Shown here: in pieces, positions 43,478 through 52,680 of the stretch | How the letters are laid out: every line of letters starts with the position of its first letter | Numbering within the stretch: position 1 is the first letter of the stretch | Assembly (NCBI RefSeq): GCF_000821245.2 | Contig: NZ_LN611425.1 | Coordinates: 1,647,212 to 1,711,211 of the forward strand | DNA length: 64,000 bases | Source: Virgibacillus senegalensis | GTDB taxonomy: Bacteria; Bacillota; Bacilli; Bacillales; Amphibacillaceae | Reading direction: 5' to 3' | Notes under the pieces: model-generated | What the model saw: only the letters and a program-made list of their open reading frames with translations | The model's database searches: none | Told to the model about the DNA's origin: nothing | Program-made: the position numbers and the translations under genes

Positions 43478-46429
43478 TTATGCTAATTCAATTACTTCCC
43501 TATTTTCTAAATCGATAACCGGAATTTCATCCAGGCTTTTTGAAATGGATTGGCTGCTGGAAAATAACATTACCTGCTGTCGATCGGCGAGGTCAAGGAG
43601 AATGCTGCCGAATTTCCCTTTCCGCTTCGGATCAAAATGAACAAAGGCATCATCAATAAACAACGGCATCTTTTCTGCTTGATACATGCTGCTCAGAGCC
43701 AGCCTGATGGAAATGTAAAGCTGATCTGCTGTACCTTTGGACAGTTCTCCAGCAGCATAACGAAACCCTTCCCGATCAGCCACAGAGAATGGACGAGTCC
43801 CTTCCGGCGGGAAAATGTCTACATACCTTCCATCTGTCAGTTCTCGGAAATACTCCGATGCAGCCTTGAGTGTCTGAGGTAAATAGTTTTGTTGATAGCT
43901 TTGTTTCGTTTCTGCCAGCATTTCTTTAGCTGTTTGATAAACGGCCCATTGCTTCACTTGCTTTTTCAGCTGTTCGATCTCCCCGTAATATTCATGCTTG
44001 ACTTGGGAATACTGTTCTGACTTTTCCATGCTGTTAATCATAGAACGGATGTCCGCCAGCTCCTGTCGTGCTGCTTCCAACCGCGATTCCAAATCCTCTA
44101 GTTTGGTGTCGAACTGGGCTAAAATTTGTTCTGCTTCTGCCTGGTCAGGCAGGTCTGCAAGGTAATGGCTGGTTTCTTCTTCTGTCAACAGCGGAGCAAG
44201 CTGGCTACGATAGCTGTCTATTTTGCTCTGAATGGAACGTGCCTCTTGCTGCTGTCTTCCAAGACGCAGGAATTCCTCTTCATTTTTCACATCCGCTGTC
44301 TGGAACAGTGTTTCTATATCCTGTTCATAAGGCTGCATTTCCTCTAACAAACGTTGTTTTTCCCCGATGGTTTTTTCCAGCCATTCCTGGTACTGTAAAA
44401 GTGATTGCCTGATTTGTTTTTGTTCTTCCATAATTTCATTCAATTGCTGCATATAATCTTTTGTTTTATTTGGCGCAAGCAGTTCATTTTCCTTTAAAAA
44501 TGCTGTTATCGCGCTTTTATAACCATTCAACTCTTGAGCAAGTTCTTCCTTCTCCTCGTGTAATCGCATAAGAGAATGATACTTTTCCATGCAAGCGAGT
44601 AGTTTGTGGTATAGTTTTGGCCAATAAGCGATATCAACATCAGCAAGAAAAGGATATTCGCTTTCTTGTTCCTTGATTTGCCGTTCCGTTTGCTGTTGTT
44701 TCTCCTCGATAAACCTTTTTCGTTCGGAAAGCTTTAACAACTCTAACGAACATTGCTTCATTTGTCTAGTGATGGATTGCTGTTCGTCCAATAATTGATA
44801 GTGCCGGCGAAGCTGCTGTTCTGCCTCCTGAAAATCGGCCACCGTCCAATGTGCAGCCAGTGTTTCCTGTTCCTGATCAGGACTGACCAACTGTTCAGAC
44901 GATTTGTTCGTCCGCAAAATTTGCATCAACCCAGTTATCAACAAAAGAATGCCAACCGAGTAAAAACTTTTTATATCGGATAGGAATGCAACTATTCCAA
45001 ACATAGCAGCAACAGCCGCTAATCCCCCAAAAAGCGTCCATTTTTGCCGTTTCCGCCATTTTACTGACTGTGTTTTTAACTCCTGGGCGCTTTTTTCTGT
45101 TTTTGCATGGTTCTGCGTTCGCTTTTCGTCGACGATTTTCTGTAGTTCAGCTGCTTTTGATTCCTCAAGTATCCCGGCTGCTGCACGAGCTTGTTCTTCC
45201 TGTAAAGCACGCAGCTGCTCCTGCGTACTTCGTTCTTCACGTTCAACTCCATCCCATTCCGCTTTCACTTGTTGCTCCGCTTCTTTTATTTGATGCCAGC
45301 TGTCTTCCAGATGAAATGGCAAGGACAAAGAACCCAGCTGTTCCCAGTTGAAAGGAAGATGAAGATCCTTTACCTGCTGATCCAGCTCTGCCGCAGCTTC
45401 CTTCCGCCTCTTATCCAGATAATCAATCTGATTGGACTTTTGTTGGTATGCTTCGGAAGCGACAGCTAATGACTCAGCCTTTCGCCATTTCTCTTCCGGC
45501 CATAATTGCCGCTCTCGTGCTGATATCTCTTGGCGATAATCTTTTTCATCGCTTTCTAACAACCCTAACCTGCTGCGCAAGGGCAACAACTTCTCATTCA
45601 GGGATGCATAACGTTCCAGACCATTTTCCGGAAAATGGCTGGTTGGAGGCAACTGCCTCCACTTCCCCTTTTCTCCAGCAAGCATGTAGAGTATCGGTAA
45701 AGCCTGCACCAATTTCCCCTGTTTCGCTTTAGCTGTTTTCACATTCTCCAGGTCCTCCTGGATAGCTTCTATCTTGTTCCCCAGCTCAGCTTCCGCCTTT
45801 TTTTGCTGCTGATAGGTTTCTTCCTGCTCTTGCAGTTGATTCCATTGCTGCTGTAAGTTGGTCAGTTTATTCAACTGACCATTAATTTCCGGATTTTTAC
45901 CCTGGGGTTTAAAACGTTTATCCAGCTCACTATCCAGCATTTTTTCCATGCTGTATATTTTATCCGTTCCGGTCATACCCGTGCCAAGAAGCAGTTCCCC
46001 AAGCTCATCCGATTTGATTGCATGCAGTTGGATCAAATCTTCTGCATCAAATGAAAATACAGACTGGAAGCTGCTTCGGTTCATCCCTCTCAATTGTTCG
46101 TTCCACCAGTCATTCCCTTTGACGCTTCCATCAGGGAAATAACAAACCGCTTCTCCGTTTTGTTTTTCATGTGTCCTTTCTATATAAAAGGGACCCATTT
46201 CGTCGGTGCGAATTTTTAGTCGACCACCAATTTCCCCTCCGGTTTTCGGCCTGTAAAATTCTCGTTGTTTTGGCGGAAGGCCGAATAAAACAAACAACAT
46301 GAACTGCCGGATTGTCGACTTCCCTGACTCATTGGCACCACTAATAAGAAATAGATTTTCCTCTGGAAACTCAACCCGAAAATCCTTCCATTTACCAAAT
46401 CCATAAATGTGGGCTGCTAGCAGCTTCAT
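43478..46429 (-). CDS. yhaN: SMC-like ATPase YhaN (SbcE type)
   Basis: A 983-residue Rad50/SbcC-like protein. The Walker A motif is SGANESGKSTIRQFM near residue 30; two long coiled coils (about 155-430 and 530-820) flank a hydrophobic stretch around 455-500 (GLAAVAAMFGIVAFLSDIKS), then SKGTADQLYISIRLA (signature) and MPLFIDDAFVHFDPKRKG (Walker B). B. subtilis yhaN is LexA-controlled and works with YhaO. The inner membrane-like hairpin is a typical feature of YhaN. It begins 10 bp after yhaO, as one operon. Confidence 0.93.
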   Translation of the reverse strand: MKLLAAHIYGFGKWKDFRVEFPEENLFLISGANESGKSTIRQFMLFVLFGLPPKQREFYRPKTGGEIGGRLKIRTDEMGPFYIERTHEKQNGEAVCYFPDGSVKGNDWWNEQLRGMNRSSFQSVFSFDAEDLIQLHAIKSDELGELLLGTGMTGTDKIYSMEKMLDSELDKRFKPQGKNPEINGQLNKLTNLQQQWNQLQEQEETYQQQKKAEAELGNKIEAIQEDLENVKTAKAKQGKLVQALPILYMLAGEKGKWRQLPPTSHFPENGLERYASLNEKLLPLRSRLGLLESDEKDYRQEISARERQLWPEEKWRKAESLAVASEAYQQKSNQIDYLDKRRKEAAAELDQQVKDLHLPFNWEQLGSLSLPFHLEDSWHQIKEAEQQVKAEWDGVEREERSTQEQLRALQEEQARAAAGILEESKAAELQKIVDEKRTQNHAKTEKSAQELKTQSVKWRKRQKWTLFGGLAAVAAMFGIVAFLSDIKSFYSVGILLLITGLMQILRTNKSSEQLVSPDQEQETLAAHWTVADFQEAEQQLRRHYQLLDEQQSITRQMKQCSLELLKLSERKRFIEEKQQQTERQIKEQESEYPFLADVDIAYWPKLYHKLLACMEKYHSLMRLHEEKEELAQELNGYKSAITAFLKENELLAPNKTKDYMQQLNEIMEEQKQIRQSLLQYQEWLEKTIGEKQRLLEEMQPYEQDIETLFQTADVKNEEEFLRLGRQQQEARSIQSKIDSYRSQLAPLLTEEETSHYLADLPDQAEAEQILAQFDTKLEDLESRLEAARQELADIRSMINSMEKSEQYSQVKHEYYGEIEQLKKQVKQWAVYQTAKEMLAETKQSYQQNYLPQTLKAASEYFRELTDGRYVDIFPPEGTRPFSVADREGFRYAAGELSKGTADQLYISIRLALSSMYQAEKMPLFIDDAFVHFDPKRKGKFGSILLDLADRQQVMLFSSSQSISKSLDEIPVIDLENREVIELA

Positions 46430-46439
46430 TGCGTCTCCC

Positions 46440-47672
46440 TCATTTCTTTAATAGCTCATTCATCAACAGATCCTCAGCCTGTTGTTTGATTTCCGCCTGT
46501 TCTTCTTCCGTAAATCCGGAAAGATACTTCCTTGCCTTTCGGTGCTGCAAAATCGGCTGCAAATAACGGCCGATTTTGTCCGTTTCTTGAAACCTTTTTG
46601 ACAGCTCGCCGGCGAAATGATGCCCCTTTGCTAACTCCTCCCGATTCCAGTTATGCGCTATCTGAATGGAATACCCTTGTATATAAGCCCACGTGCTGTC
46701 CAACCCATCAATATCGTTTATAAACTCGACCGCATCCTCGAGATACCCCGTTTGCTGCCATTCCTGAAGAGTTGGCTGGTTGCTGAAAAAAGTGACATGA
46801 AGAATGACTTTCCCATAATAATTTTTGCACTTTGCCAGCTGCTTTTCCAAAACGGCGATGATGTCTTGAGGATCCGAACACATGGAAACGTCCACTTTCA
46901 TGTTTTCAAAGCGGATTTGCTGTAGTGGATGGAAAGTCAGCTTTGCCTCTCCATTTTGTAACTCTACATGATAACAGCCTTTTTCCCCAGATTCTTTTTT
47001 GGACCTCCCTTGGATATTTCCCGGATAAACGATAGGGGGCTGCTGATTTAACACATCACGAGTATGAATGTGACCCAAAGCCCAATAGTCAAAATCCTTT
47101 TCCATCATATCCTGTACATGGAACGGTGCATAAACGTCATGTTCAGTGTTGCTGTGAAGACTGCCGTGCAGCATCGCGATATGATACAGTGCCTGCCCTT
47201 CCAGGATATATTCCGGTGTTTTATTTTCGGTGATTGCTCTTTCCCGGTAACTGAAACCGTATATGTTGGCGGCAGTCACACCGTTTTTTCGGAAAGGAAG
47301 CGAACGGACCTGCTGATCAGAAAAGACATGGACATTTTCCGGGAATTGATCGATGAACTGGCTCCCCGCTGTAAAATCATGATTACCATACGATAAGTAC
47401 ACCTCTATATCATGTGCATCCAATTGTTCGAAGGCTCCCTTCAGTTTCATTCTCGCCTTCAGACTGTGCTGGTTTTCGTCAAAAACATCCCCGGCGATCA
47501 ATACAAAATCCACCTTTTTCTCAATTGCCAGAAGGACAAGTGCTTGCAAGGCATCGAAGGTACTTTCCCTGATTTGTTCAAATATAGCTCCAGGGACACT
47601 TCCCAGTCCTTTGAAAGGGCTGTCCAAATGCAAATCGGCGCTATGTATAAATGATATCTTTTCCTTTTTCAT
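46440..47672 (-). CDS. yhaO: Metallophosphoesterase/DNA repair exonuclease YhaO
   Basis: A 410-residue Mre11/SbcD-like phosphoesterase. Metal motifs are HSADLHLDSPF, VLIAGDVFDENQH, LSYGNHDF, and GHIHTRDVL, all present. It should form an exonuclease complex with YhaN at damaged DNA ends. The ATG has GGAAAAT upstream. A LexA-like box lies 54 bp before the start, in keeping with SOS control of yhaO in B. subtilis. The C-terminal helical region is the usual YhaN-binding part. Confidence 0.93.
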   Translation of the reverse strand: MKKEKISFIHSADLHLDSPFKGLGSVPGAIFEQIRESTFDALQALVLLAIEKKVDFVLIAGDVFDENQHSLKARMKLKGAFEQLDAHDIEVYLSYGNHDFTAGSQFIDQFPENVHVFSDQQVRSLPFRKNGVTAANIYGFSYRERAITENKTPEYILEGQALYHIAMLHGSLHSNTEHDVYAPFHVQDMMEKDFDYWALGHIHTRDVLNQQPPIVYPGNIQGRSKKESGEKGCYHVELQNGEAKLTFHPLQQIRFENMKVDVSMCSDPQDIIAVLEKQLAKCKNYYGKVILHVTFFSNQPTLQEWQQTGYLEDAVEFINDIDGLDSTWAYIQGYSIQIAHNWNREELAKGHHFAGELSKRFQETDKIGRYLQPILQHRKARKYLSGFTEEEQAEIKQQAEDLLMNELLKK

Positions 47673-47725
47673 GCTTATTTTCCTTTCCCAATCGGTTATA
47701 TTTCCATTTTAGCAAATCAAAAAGC

Positions 47726-47739
47726 CGAATGCACGTTCG
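47726..47739. promoter_or_regulatory. LexA-type box upstream of yhaO
   Basis: CGAATGCACGTTCG has a perfect GTTCG half and a GAAT (for GAAC) half. It lies 54 bp before the yhaO start. Confidence 0.7.
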
Positions 47740-47814
47740 TTATGACAGCGCCATACTCGCTTTTATGGATCCCCAGTTGCCTCTCCATCAATGAATGCGA
47801 GCTTGCCAAAAATA

Positions 47815-47852
47815 AAAAATCATCAGCATATGACTGCTATGCTGATGATTTC
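47815..47852. terminator. Hairpin in the yhaO-yhaP gap
   Basis: AATCATCAGCATA and TATGCTGATGATT form a perfect 13-bp stem with A- and T-rich flanks. With two-way runs it may end transcripts from either side. The 47673-48365 gap has no gene: it holds the LexA box, this hairpin and repeats. Confidence 0.65.
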
Positions 47853-47949
47853 AAAAGGCAGGTTTCTTAAAGATTGTAACTTATTGTGAAAGATAATTCT
47901 GTGATAAAGTAAGAATTAACTATATTTGGATACCCCTCTGCTCTATCAA

Positions 47950-48335
47950 GATGCGAGATAGTCCGTCGCTGCGGAAAAACACTCGCTTTCCGTGGGGAAC
48001 ACCTCAGCTTCCTCTCTGGCAAAAAGCGCCAGTTGCGGGGTCTTCAGACTGTTCCTTTCCCACTGGAGTCTCGCATTTTCCGCAGCTATGTATCGATTTC
48101 CGGATAGAAGGATAGGAATTCCAACTTTTTATTTGAGAACATTACTAATCGAAAGCTCTTATCAGCGAGCGTAGAACACATAGACTCCTCGAAAATACAG
48201 TCCGATTTCCTTCGTGCGATGTATCGCTGCCGCAGCCTTCCTTTTTCAAGTAGGAAGAATGGCCTCGGTTGATTCCGCAGAGTGTTAGCTCGAGGAAGCT
48301 CACCAGAGGCCCGCGGAAAGCGCACAGTATTTCAA
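47950..48335. repeat. Intergenic repeats, family C, two opposed copies
   Basis: The first element (about 47950-48095) has GCGGAAAAACACTCGCTTTC at one end and TCTCGCATTTTCCGCAGC at the other, so its ends are inverted repeats. The second (about 48180-48335) has TAGACTCCTCGAAAATAC and GAGGCCCGCGGAAAGCGCAC and runs the other way. The short ORFs here are shadows of it. Similar elements (GCGGAAA, TCCCGC) lie at 58.8 kb. Confidence 0.65.
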
Positions 48336-48365
48336 AGCAAAGGATGGAAGGAAGTCAGCCAAAAG

Positions 48366-49616
48366 TTATGATTTTTTCGAAAGCTGTAATGCTTTTTTGA
48401 AATCCTTCAGTGAAGATGCCTTTCCGTACATCAACACGCCTCCACGATAAACCCGTGCCCCCAGTGCAGCAAGCAATCCTATCGAAACAAGCATGATGAC
48501 AATGGATAAGGCAACCTCCCAAGCCGGCACATCCAGCATCCCTACCCGCAGGAACATCAGCATCGGAGTGAAAAACGGTATATAAGAGGTGATTGTTACC
48601 AAATTCGATTCAGGCATATTCAAACCGAACATGGCAATGAAAAAAGCAATCATCACCAGAAAAATCATTGGCAGCATCAATTGCTGTACATCTTCGATCC
48701 GGCTGACAAGCGAACCAAGCATCGCTGCAAGCGTTGCGTACAATAAATAACCGAGCACAAAGAATACGATCGCATAAATAAATGTAGACATCGTCACGCC
48801 CGAAAGTCCAAAGTATTCGAATACACCGCCTGTCATTTCTCCTTGTTTTTGCTGCAGGACGATATAACCAACCACGATAAACAAACCAACCTGCGTCAAA
48901 CCGAGTAATGCTATTCCCAATATCTTGGCGAACATCTGGCTGACAGGCGAAGCGCTGGATATCAAAATCTCCATCACTCGTGAAGTCTTTTCATTGGCAA
49001 TATCCATGGCAATCATATTTCCATACGTAATCACTGAGATATAGAGCAGGAACAAGATTATATATACCAGTCCGCGTGCTTCACTCAATTCTTCCTCTGT
49101 TTTGGCGCTTTTCTGCAAAGCGACTGTTTCAAAAACGATCGGCTGATAGATTTGCTCCAGCTGGGCTTGATCGATACCAGCAGCATTGGTCGCCATGGCT
49201 ACTTTAATTTGCTGCAACTGCTGTTGCAATGTTTCACTCAGTTCAGACGAAGCGATTTGATTCGCATAGTAGGATGCCTGCGGTAACTGCTGGTCATCAT
49301 AGCTAATAGTTAACAAGGCTTCAAAGTCTTCGTCGGCAACCGCTTCCTTCGCTTCATCCGGCGTTCCTTCATACTCCTCAAGTACAACATCCGATGCGGT
49401 GTTCTCCACACTTTCCTGCAGAGGGCCGAAAACATCGCCGGTTTCGTCCAATACCGCTACTTGTCTGTCCTCTTCATTATCAAACAAATCAATAATCGAA
49501 CCGATGTTGGCCAATCCCACGATAAATATTAAAGCTATGATGTTGGTAATCAGGAATGATTTTGTTTTGAAACGGGTCATATATGTATGGGACAGGACGA
49601 TCCAAAATTTATTCAT
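48366..49616 (-). CDS. yhaP: ABC-2-type transporter permease YhaP
   Basis: A 416-residue permease of the NatB/YhaP type. The first membrane helix (residues 22-42) is followed by a roughly 130-residue outer domain, then five or six C-terminal helices, including the motif DIANEKTSRVMEILISSASP (EAA-like). It should export an unknown substrate with YhaQ; NatAB in B. subtilis moves sodium. The ATG at 49616 lies within the last codons of yhaQ (overlap of 8 bp), with AGGTG upstream. Confidence 0.88.
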   Translation of the reverse strand: MNKFWIVLSHTYMTRFKTKSFLITNIIALIFIVGLANIGSIIDLFDNEEDRQVAVLDETGDVFGPLQESVENTASDVVLEEYEGTPDEAKEAVADEDFEALLTISYDDQQLPQASYYANQIASSELSETLQQQLQQIKVAMATNAAGIDQAQLEQIYQPIVFETVALQKSAKTEEELSEARGLVYIILFLLYISVITYGNMIAMDIANEKTSRVMEILISSASPVSQMFAKILGIALLGLTQVGLFIVVGYIVLQQKQGEMTGGVFEYFGLSGVTMSTFIYAIVFFVLGYLLYATLAAMLGSLVSRIEDVQQLMLPMIFLVMIAFFIAMFGLNMPESNLVTITSYIPFFTPMLMFLRVGMLDVPAWEVALSIVIMLVSIGLLAALGARVYRGGVLMYGKASSLKDFKKALQLSKKS

Positions 49617-50508
49617 AGGATGCACCTGCTTTCTCTATAAATATATCATTCAGGGAAGGCTCTTCTATGGCGAATCTTCTCACAAATCCCCGGCCGTGTA
49701 TGGCAGTCAATACTTCCTGTGACACTGCTTCATCATTGATTTGCAATTCGCAGCCTTCGGTCGTAGCTTTGTAGTTGACCACGCCTGTAATTCTCTCTAA
49801 AAATCCAAGGTCAAAATCAGCGTGAATAAATACGTTTTTCTTTCCGAAGGACCGCTTAATTTCCCTCAACGAACCATGAACGACTGGACTGCCATGCTGC
49901 ATAATGCACAAATGCTCACAAAGCTCTTCAACGTGTTCCATTCGATGGGAAGAAAACACAATCGAAGTGCCTTGTTTTTTCAAATCGATTACGGCTTGTT
50001 TTAACATTTCCACATTGACAGGGTCCAGGCCGGAGAACGGCTCATCCAATATGAGCAACTTAGGGCGGTGGATAACAGCGGAAATAAATTGGATTTTTTG
50101 TTGGTTCCCTTTCGAAAGCTCCTCTATTTTTTTATCTAGATAGTCAGGGACTCGGAATTTTTCCAGCCATTTTTTCAGCTCATCCATAATTTCGTTTTTT
50201 TGCATACCGCGCAGCCTGCCAAGATAGATAATTTGATCCTTTACAGTCAATTTCGGATACAATCCTCGTTCTTCCGGCAAATACCCGATAGCATCACTGT
50301 TGCTGTAATTGATTGTTTCCCCGTTCCAATCGATACTCCCTTCGGTCACATCCAGCAAACCAAGTATCATTCGGAAAGTTGTCGTTTTCCCGGCACCATT
50401 GGCGCCCAAAAACCCGAAAATTTGGCCTTCCGGAATTTCAAGCGACAGATCATTTACTGCCGTGAAATCACCAAAACGCTTGGTAACATTACTTATTTTC
50501 AGTGTCAT
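49609..50508 (-). CDS. yhaQ: ABC transporter ATP-binding protein YhaQ
   Basis: A 299-residue ABC ATPase. Walker A is GFLGANGAGKTTTFRMI, signature LSKGNQQKIQFI, and Walker B LLILDEPFSGLDPVN. The C-terminal domain (about 215-299) is the usual extra part of NatA/CcmA-type ATPases. The ATG at 50508 (MTLKISNVTKRFGD) has GAGGAG upstream; the reading from 50550 is less likely. It forms a two-gene operon with yhaP. Confidence 0.9.
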   Translation of the reverse strand: MTLKISNVTKRFGDFTAVNDLSLEIPEGQIFGFLGANGAGKTTTFRMILGLLDVTEGSIDWNGETINYSNSDAIGYLPEERGLYPKLTVKDQIIYLGRLRGMQKNEIMDELKKWLEKFRVPDYLDKKIEELSKGNQQKIQFISAVIHRPKLLILDEPFSGLDPVNVEMLKQAVIDLKKQGTSIVFSSHRMEHVEELCEHLCIMQHGSPVVHGSLREIKRSFGKKNVFIHADFDLGFLERITGVVNYKATTEGCELQINDEAVSQEVLTAIHGRGFVRRFAIEEPSLNDIFIEKAGASYE

Positions 50509-50666
50509 ATAACATCTCCTCTCATCTCTCCCCTTGGACTTACGAACCATTTAATCAAAAAGTTCCATTTTATTATATATTTTTTCACGGGAGAGGGATA
50601 GGACCTGTGAAATTTTCCGACGCCATTTAGAAAGGAGTTTAGTATCCGAATAAAGAATAATAAATG

Positions 50667-50678
50667 TATTGTACAATA
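50667..50678. promoter_or_regulatory. Palindrome between yhaQ and yhzD
   Basis: TATTGTACAATA is a perfect 12-bp palindrome in the 190-bp divergent gap, 21 bp before the yhzD start. It may bind a dimeric regulator, or contain a -10-like TACAAT; nothing identifies it. Confidence 0.35.
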
Positions 50679-50699
50679 ATTAATGTAGGAGGGGCACCA

Positions 50700-50885
50700 A
50701 TGAGGACATATGTATTGACTGTATTTAATCATGAAGGAAAAAAACTTCTGGAAGAAACATTCGAAGCAGCAAGTGACAAAGATGCTGAACAAATCGGTAC
50801 CAACCGGCTCGACGATTTGGAATACAGCAACTATACACACCGCTGTGTTTCACCTGACGGAAAACTAATTTTGTTCCATCGCTAA
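50700..50885 (+). CDS. yhzD: YhzD family protein
   Basis: A 61-residue protein, MRTYVLTVFNHEGKKLLEET to RCVSPDGKLILFHR. The whole protein matches the YhzD family known from B. subtilis (61 residues, CVSPD-K-LLFHR ending). The function is unknown. TAGGAGGGG lies upstream of the ATG; the in-frame upstream ATG (50664) has no ribosome site. A two-way terminator follows. Confidence 0.88.
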   Translation: MRTYVLTVFNHEGKKLLEETFEAASDKDAEQIGTNRLDDLEYSNYTHRCVSPDGKLILFHR

Positions 50886-50927
50886 AGACGATAACCGCGC
50901 TATAGGTCACGCGGGTTCCTGAAATAG

Positions 50928-50968
50928 AAAAAAGCAGCCTCCATCCATACAGGATGAGGCTGCTTTTT
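50928..50968. terminator. Terminator shared by yhzD and yheA
   Basis: AAAAAGCAGCCTC and GAGGCTGCTTTTT form a perfect stem, flanked on both sides by A- or T-runs, with the yheA stop at its edge. Confidence 0.9.
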
Positions 50969-50969
50969 A

Positions 50970-51326
50970 TTACTGTTGCTGCTCCGGGTTACCGTACAGT
51001 TCTTCCAGTGGTTTTGTAATGATTCGGCTGACGTCATTGATGACGACGTTCAAGCGTTGTTCTTCTTCCATCAGTTTAGAAATTTCCGGGTGTTGCTGGA
51101 CCAATTCCACGACACCTTTCGCTTTTTCTACTTCTTCTTCGGTGATTTCCTGTCCTTGCATTTGCTTTTCCTGAAGTTGCATTTGGGTAGTGCGGAAATC
51201 ATCAAACATTTTTTTGGCTGACTCATCAGCCATTACCTTATCATAAGCTTCCTTAAGCCCTTTAAATTCTTCGCTTTCTCGGATTGCCTTTTCTAGTCCA
51301 TAGGCACTATCGTAAATATTCGCCAT
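50970..51326 (-). CDS. yheA: UPF0342 protein YheA
   Basis: A 118-residue helical protein of the YlbF/YmcA superfamily: [40 protein letters not shown] and the C-terminal helix [20 protein letters not shown] match YheA. Paralogues YlbF, YmcA and YaaT act with RNase Y and in competence and sporulation; YheA itself is of unknown function. AGGAGGATT precedes the ATG. It lies downstream of yheB, on the same strand. Confidence 0.92.
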   Translation of the reverse strand: MANIYDSAYGLEKAIRESEEFKGLKEAYDKVMADESAKKMFDDFRTTQMQLQEKQMQGQEITEEEVEKAKGVVELVQQHPEISKLMEEEQRLNVVINDVSRIITKPLEELYGNPEQQQ

Positions 51327-51426
51327 TTGTAAAATCCTCCTATTTTTGCGTTTTCACGCTACTTTCCCCACTATAACAAACCTAAAAAACAATGTATAGT
51401 CAGAGGAAAAACGAAATAGGAAACCA

Positions 51427-52569
51427 TCAACTAAACAACGTGACGATTATCCCCTGCACCAAACCGATTGCCCCTCCTAGAAGAGCTCCCAGATAGGTAA
51501 TCATCTTAAATTCCCGGCGGGATATATCAAGGACAAGCTGCTCAATCCTTTCAATTGGAAAATCCTCTACCTCTTTTTCAACAATTTCAGCAAGATGGAG
51601 GCTGTCCATCAATACTTCCATCCGGTCGGCAAGTGCATGGGAAACTTTGCCGACCATAATCGGAACCATATTATTCAGGATTGGCTGTTTAACTGGTTCC
51701 GCCCACTCCTGAATCGTTTTATTCAACCAGCGGTCCACCGGTACAGAACTGGAAACCGCACTGCCAATCAAACCAGCAATCGCATCTGTTCCGATTTTTG
51801 CTTCTAACCGGCCAACCGGTGTTTGATAGAGCCGTTCTGCTTCTTGAGTGAGCATTTTTCCGATAATAGCCCCGGCTTCCTCCGACTGGACATACTCAAT
51901 CAGTACCGGCTGGATTTTATCTGCAAGTCCCTCGTTTCCGAGAAAAGAGGAAATCATGTTTCCGAAAAAGCCTTTTCCATCCAGGTAATTCTCCACTATC
52001 ACACCGATCTTGGTTTTAGCTTCTGCCCCGGACAAGTACTCCATCAATTTATGCTGCGCAAATTTGCCGGCCCGATTAACACCCGCGTCCATCTTTTGTC
52101 TCCATTCTGTGGATAAAAAGTCCGTTAAGGGCTTGTCTTGGTTGTTCATCATAAATTCCCGATATTGATTTGCTGATAACTCGGCAATTTTCTTGCGGAT
52201 TTCCTTTTCATTCACGTTAAATCCTGCAGCTGCCAATGCATCTTTCACACTGACATCACGTTCAAGCAAGTTGGCCATTTCTTTTTGTGCCCAGCTGGAC
52301 AGCTGTTTTTGAAATAACGGCTGCTGTAATTTTTTCCGGATACCCGCTGGAGTCAACAGGTGTTCTACTACCATACGTCCCAACTGCCTGGCCAATTCTT
52401 CCCTGCGCTTTGGAATCAACCCTGGAGTAAATGGAAGCTTCCACGATCCGATATATTTAGCTTCATATGGGCGAAAAAGCATTTTAATCGCCAATGAGTT
52501 AGTTAATCCACCAATGATGGCACCTATTAGAATCATCATGATAATCAATACGATTGCTGACACATTCAT
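51427..52569 (-). CDS. yheB: DUF445 membrane protein YheB
   Basis: A 380-residue protein with hydrophobic segments at both ends only (residues 5-28 and 355-378), and a long amphipathic helical middle. The stretch GGLTNSLAIKMLFRPYEAKY and PFTPGLIPKRREELARQLG are the DUF445 signature. The function is unknown; the layout suggests both ends are in the membrane. GAAAGGTAG precedes the ATG. yheA follows 100 bp later. Confidence 0.92.
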   Translation of the reverse strand: MNVSAIVLIIMMILIGAIIGGLTNSLAIKMLFRPYEAKYIGSWKLPFTPGLIPKRREELARQLGRMVVEHLLTPAGIRKKLQQPLFQKQLSSWAQKEMANLLERDVSVKDALAAAGFNVNEKEIRKKIAELSANQYREFMMNNQDKPLTDFLSTEWRQKMDAGVNRAGKFAQHKLMEYLSGAEAKTKIGVIVENYLDGKGFFGNMISSFLGNEGLADKIQPVLIEYVQSEEAGAIIGKMLTQEAERLYQTPVGRLEAKIGTDAIAGLIGSAVSSSVPVDRWLNKTIQEWAEPVKQPILNNMVPIMVGKVSHALADRMEVLMDSLHLAEIVEKEVEDFPIERIEQLVLDISRREFKMITYLGALLGGAIGLVQGIIVTLFS

Positions 52570-52680
52570 CTACCTTTCTTTATCTTTATTGATTGCTTGC
52601 CCATGTCAAACGCATGAGACGGTAACTTCCACATATAATTGGTTAGAAGAACATGCTTTCAAGGGAAGGGGGGCTTTTCG

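Noticed and set aside
48086..48325. 79-residue reverse ORF
   Set aside because: It lies inside the opposed intergenic repeats and has no ribosome site.
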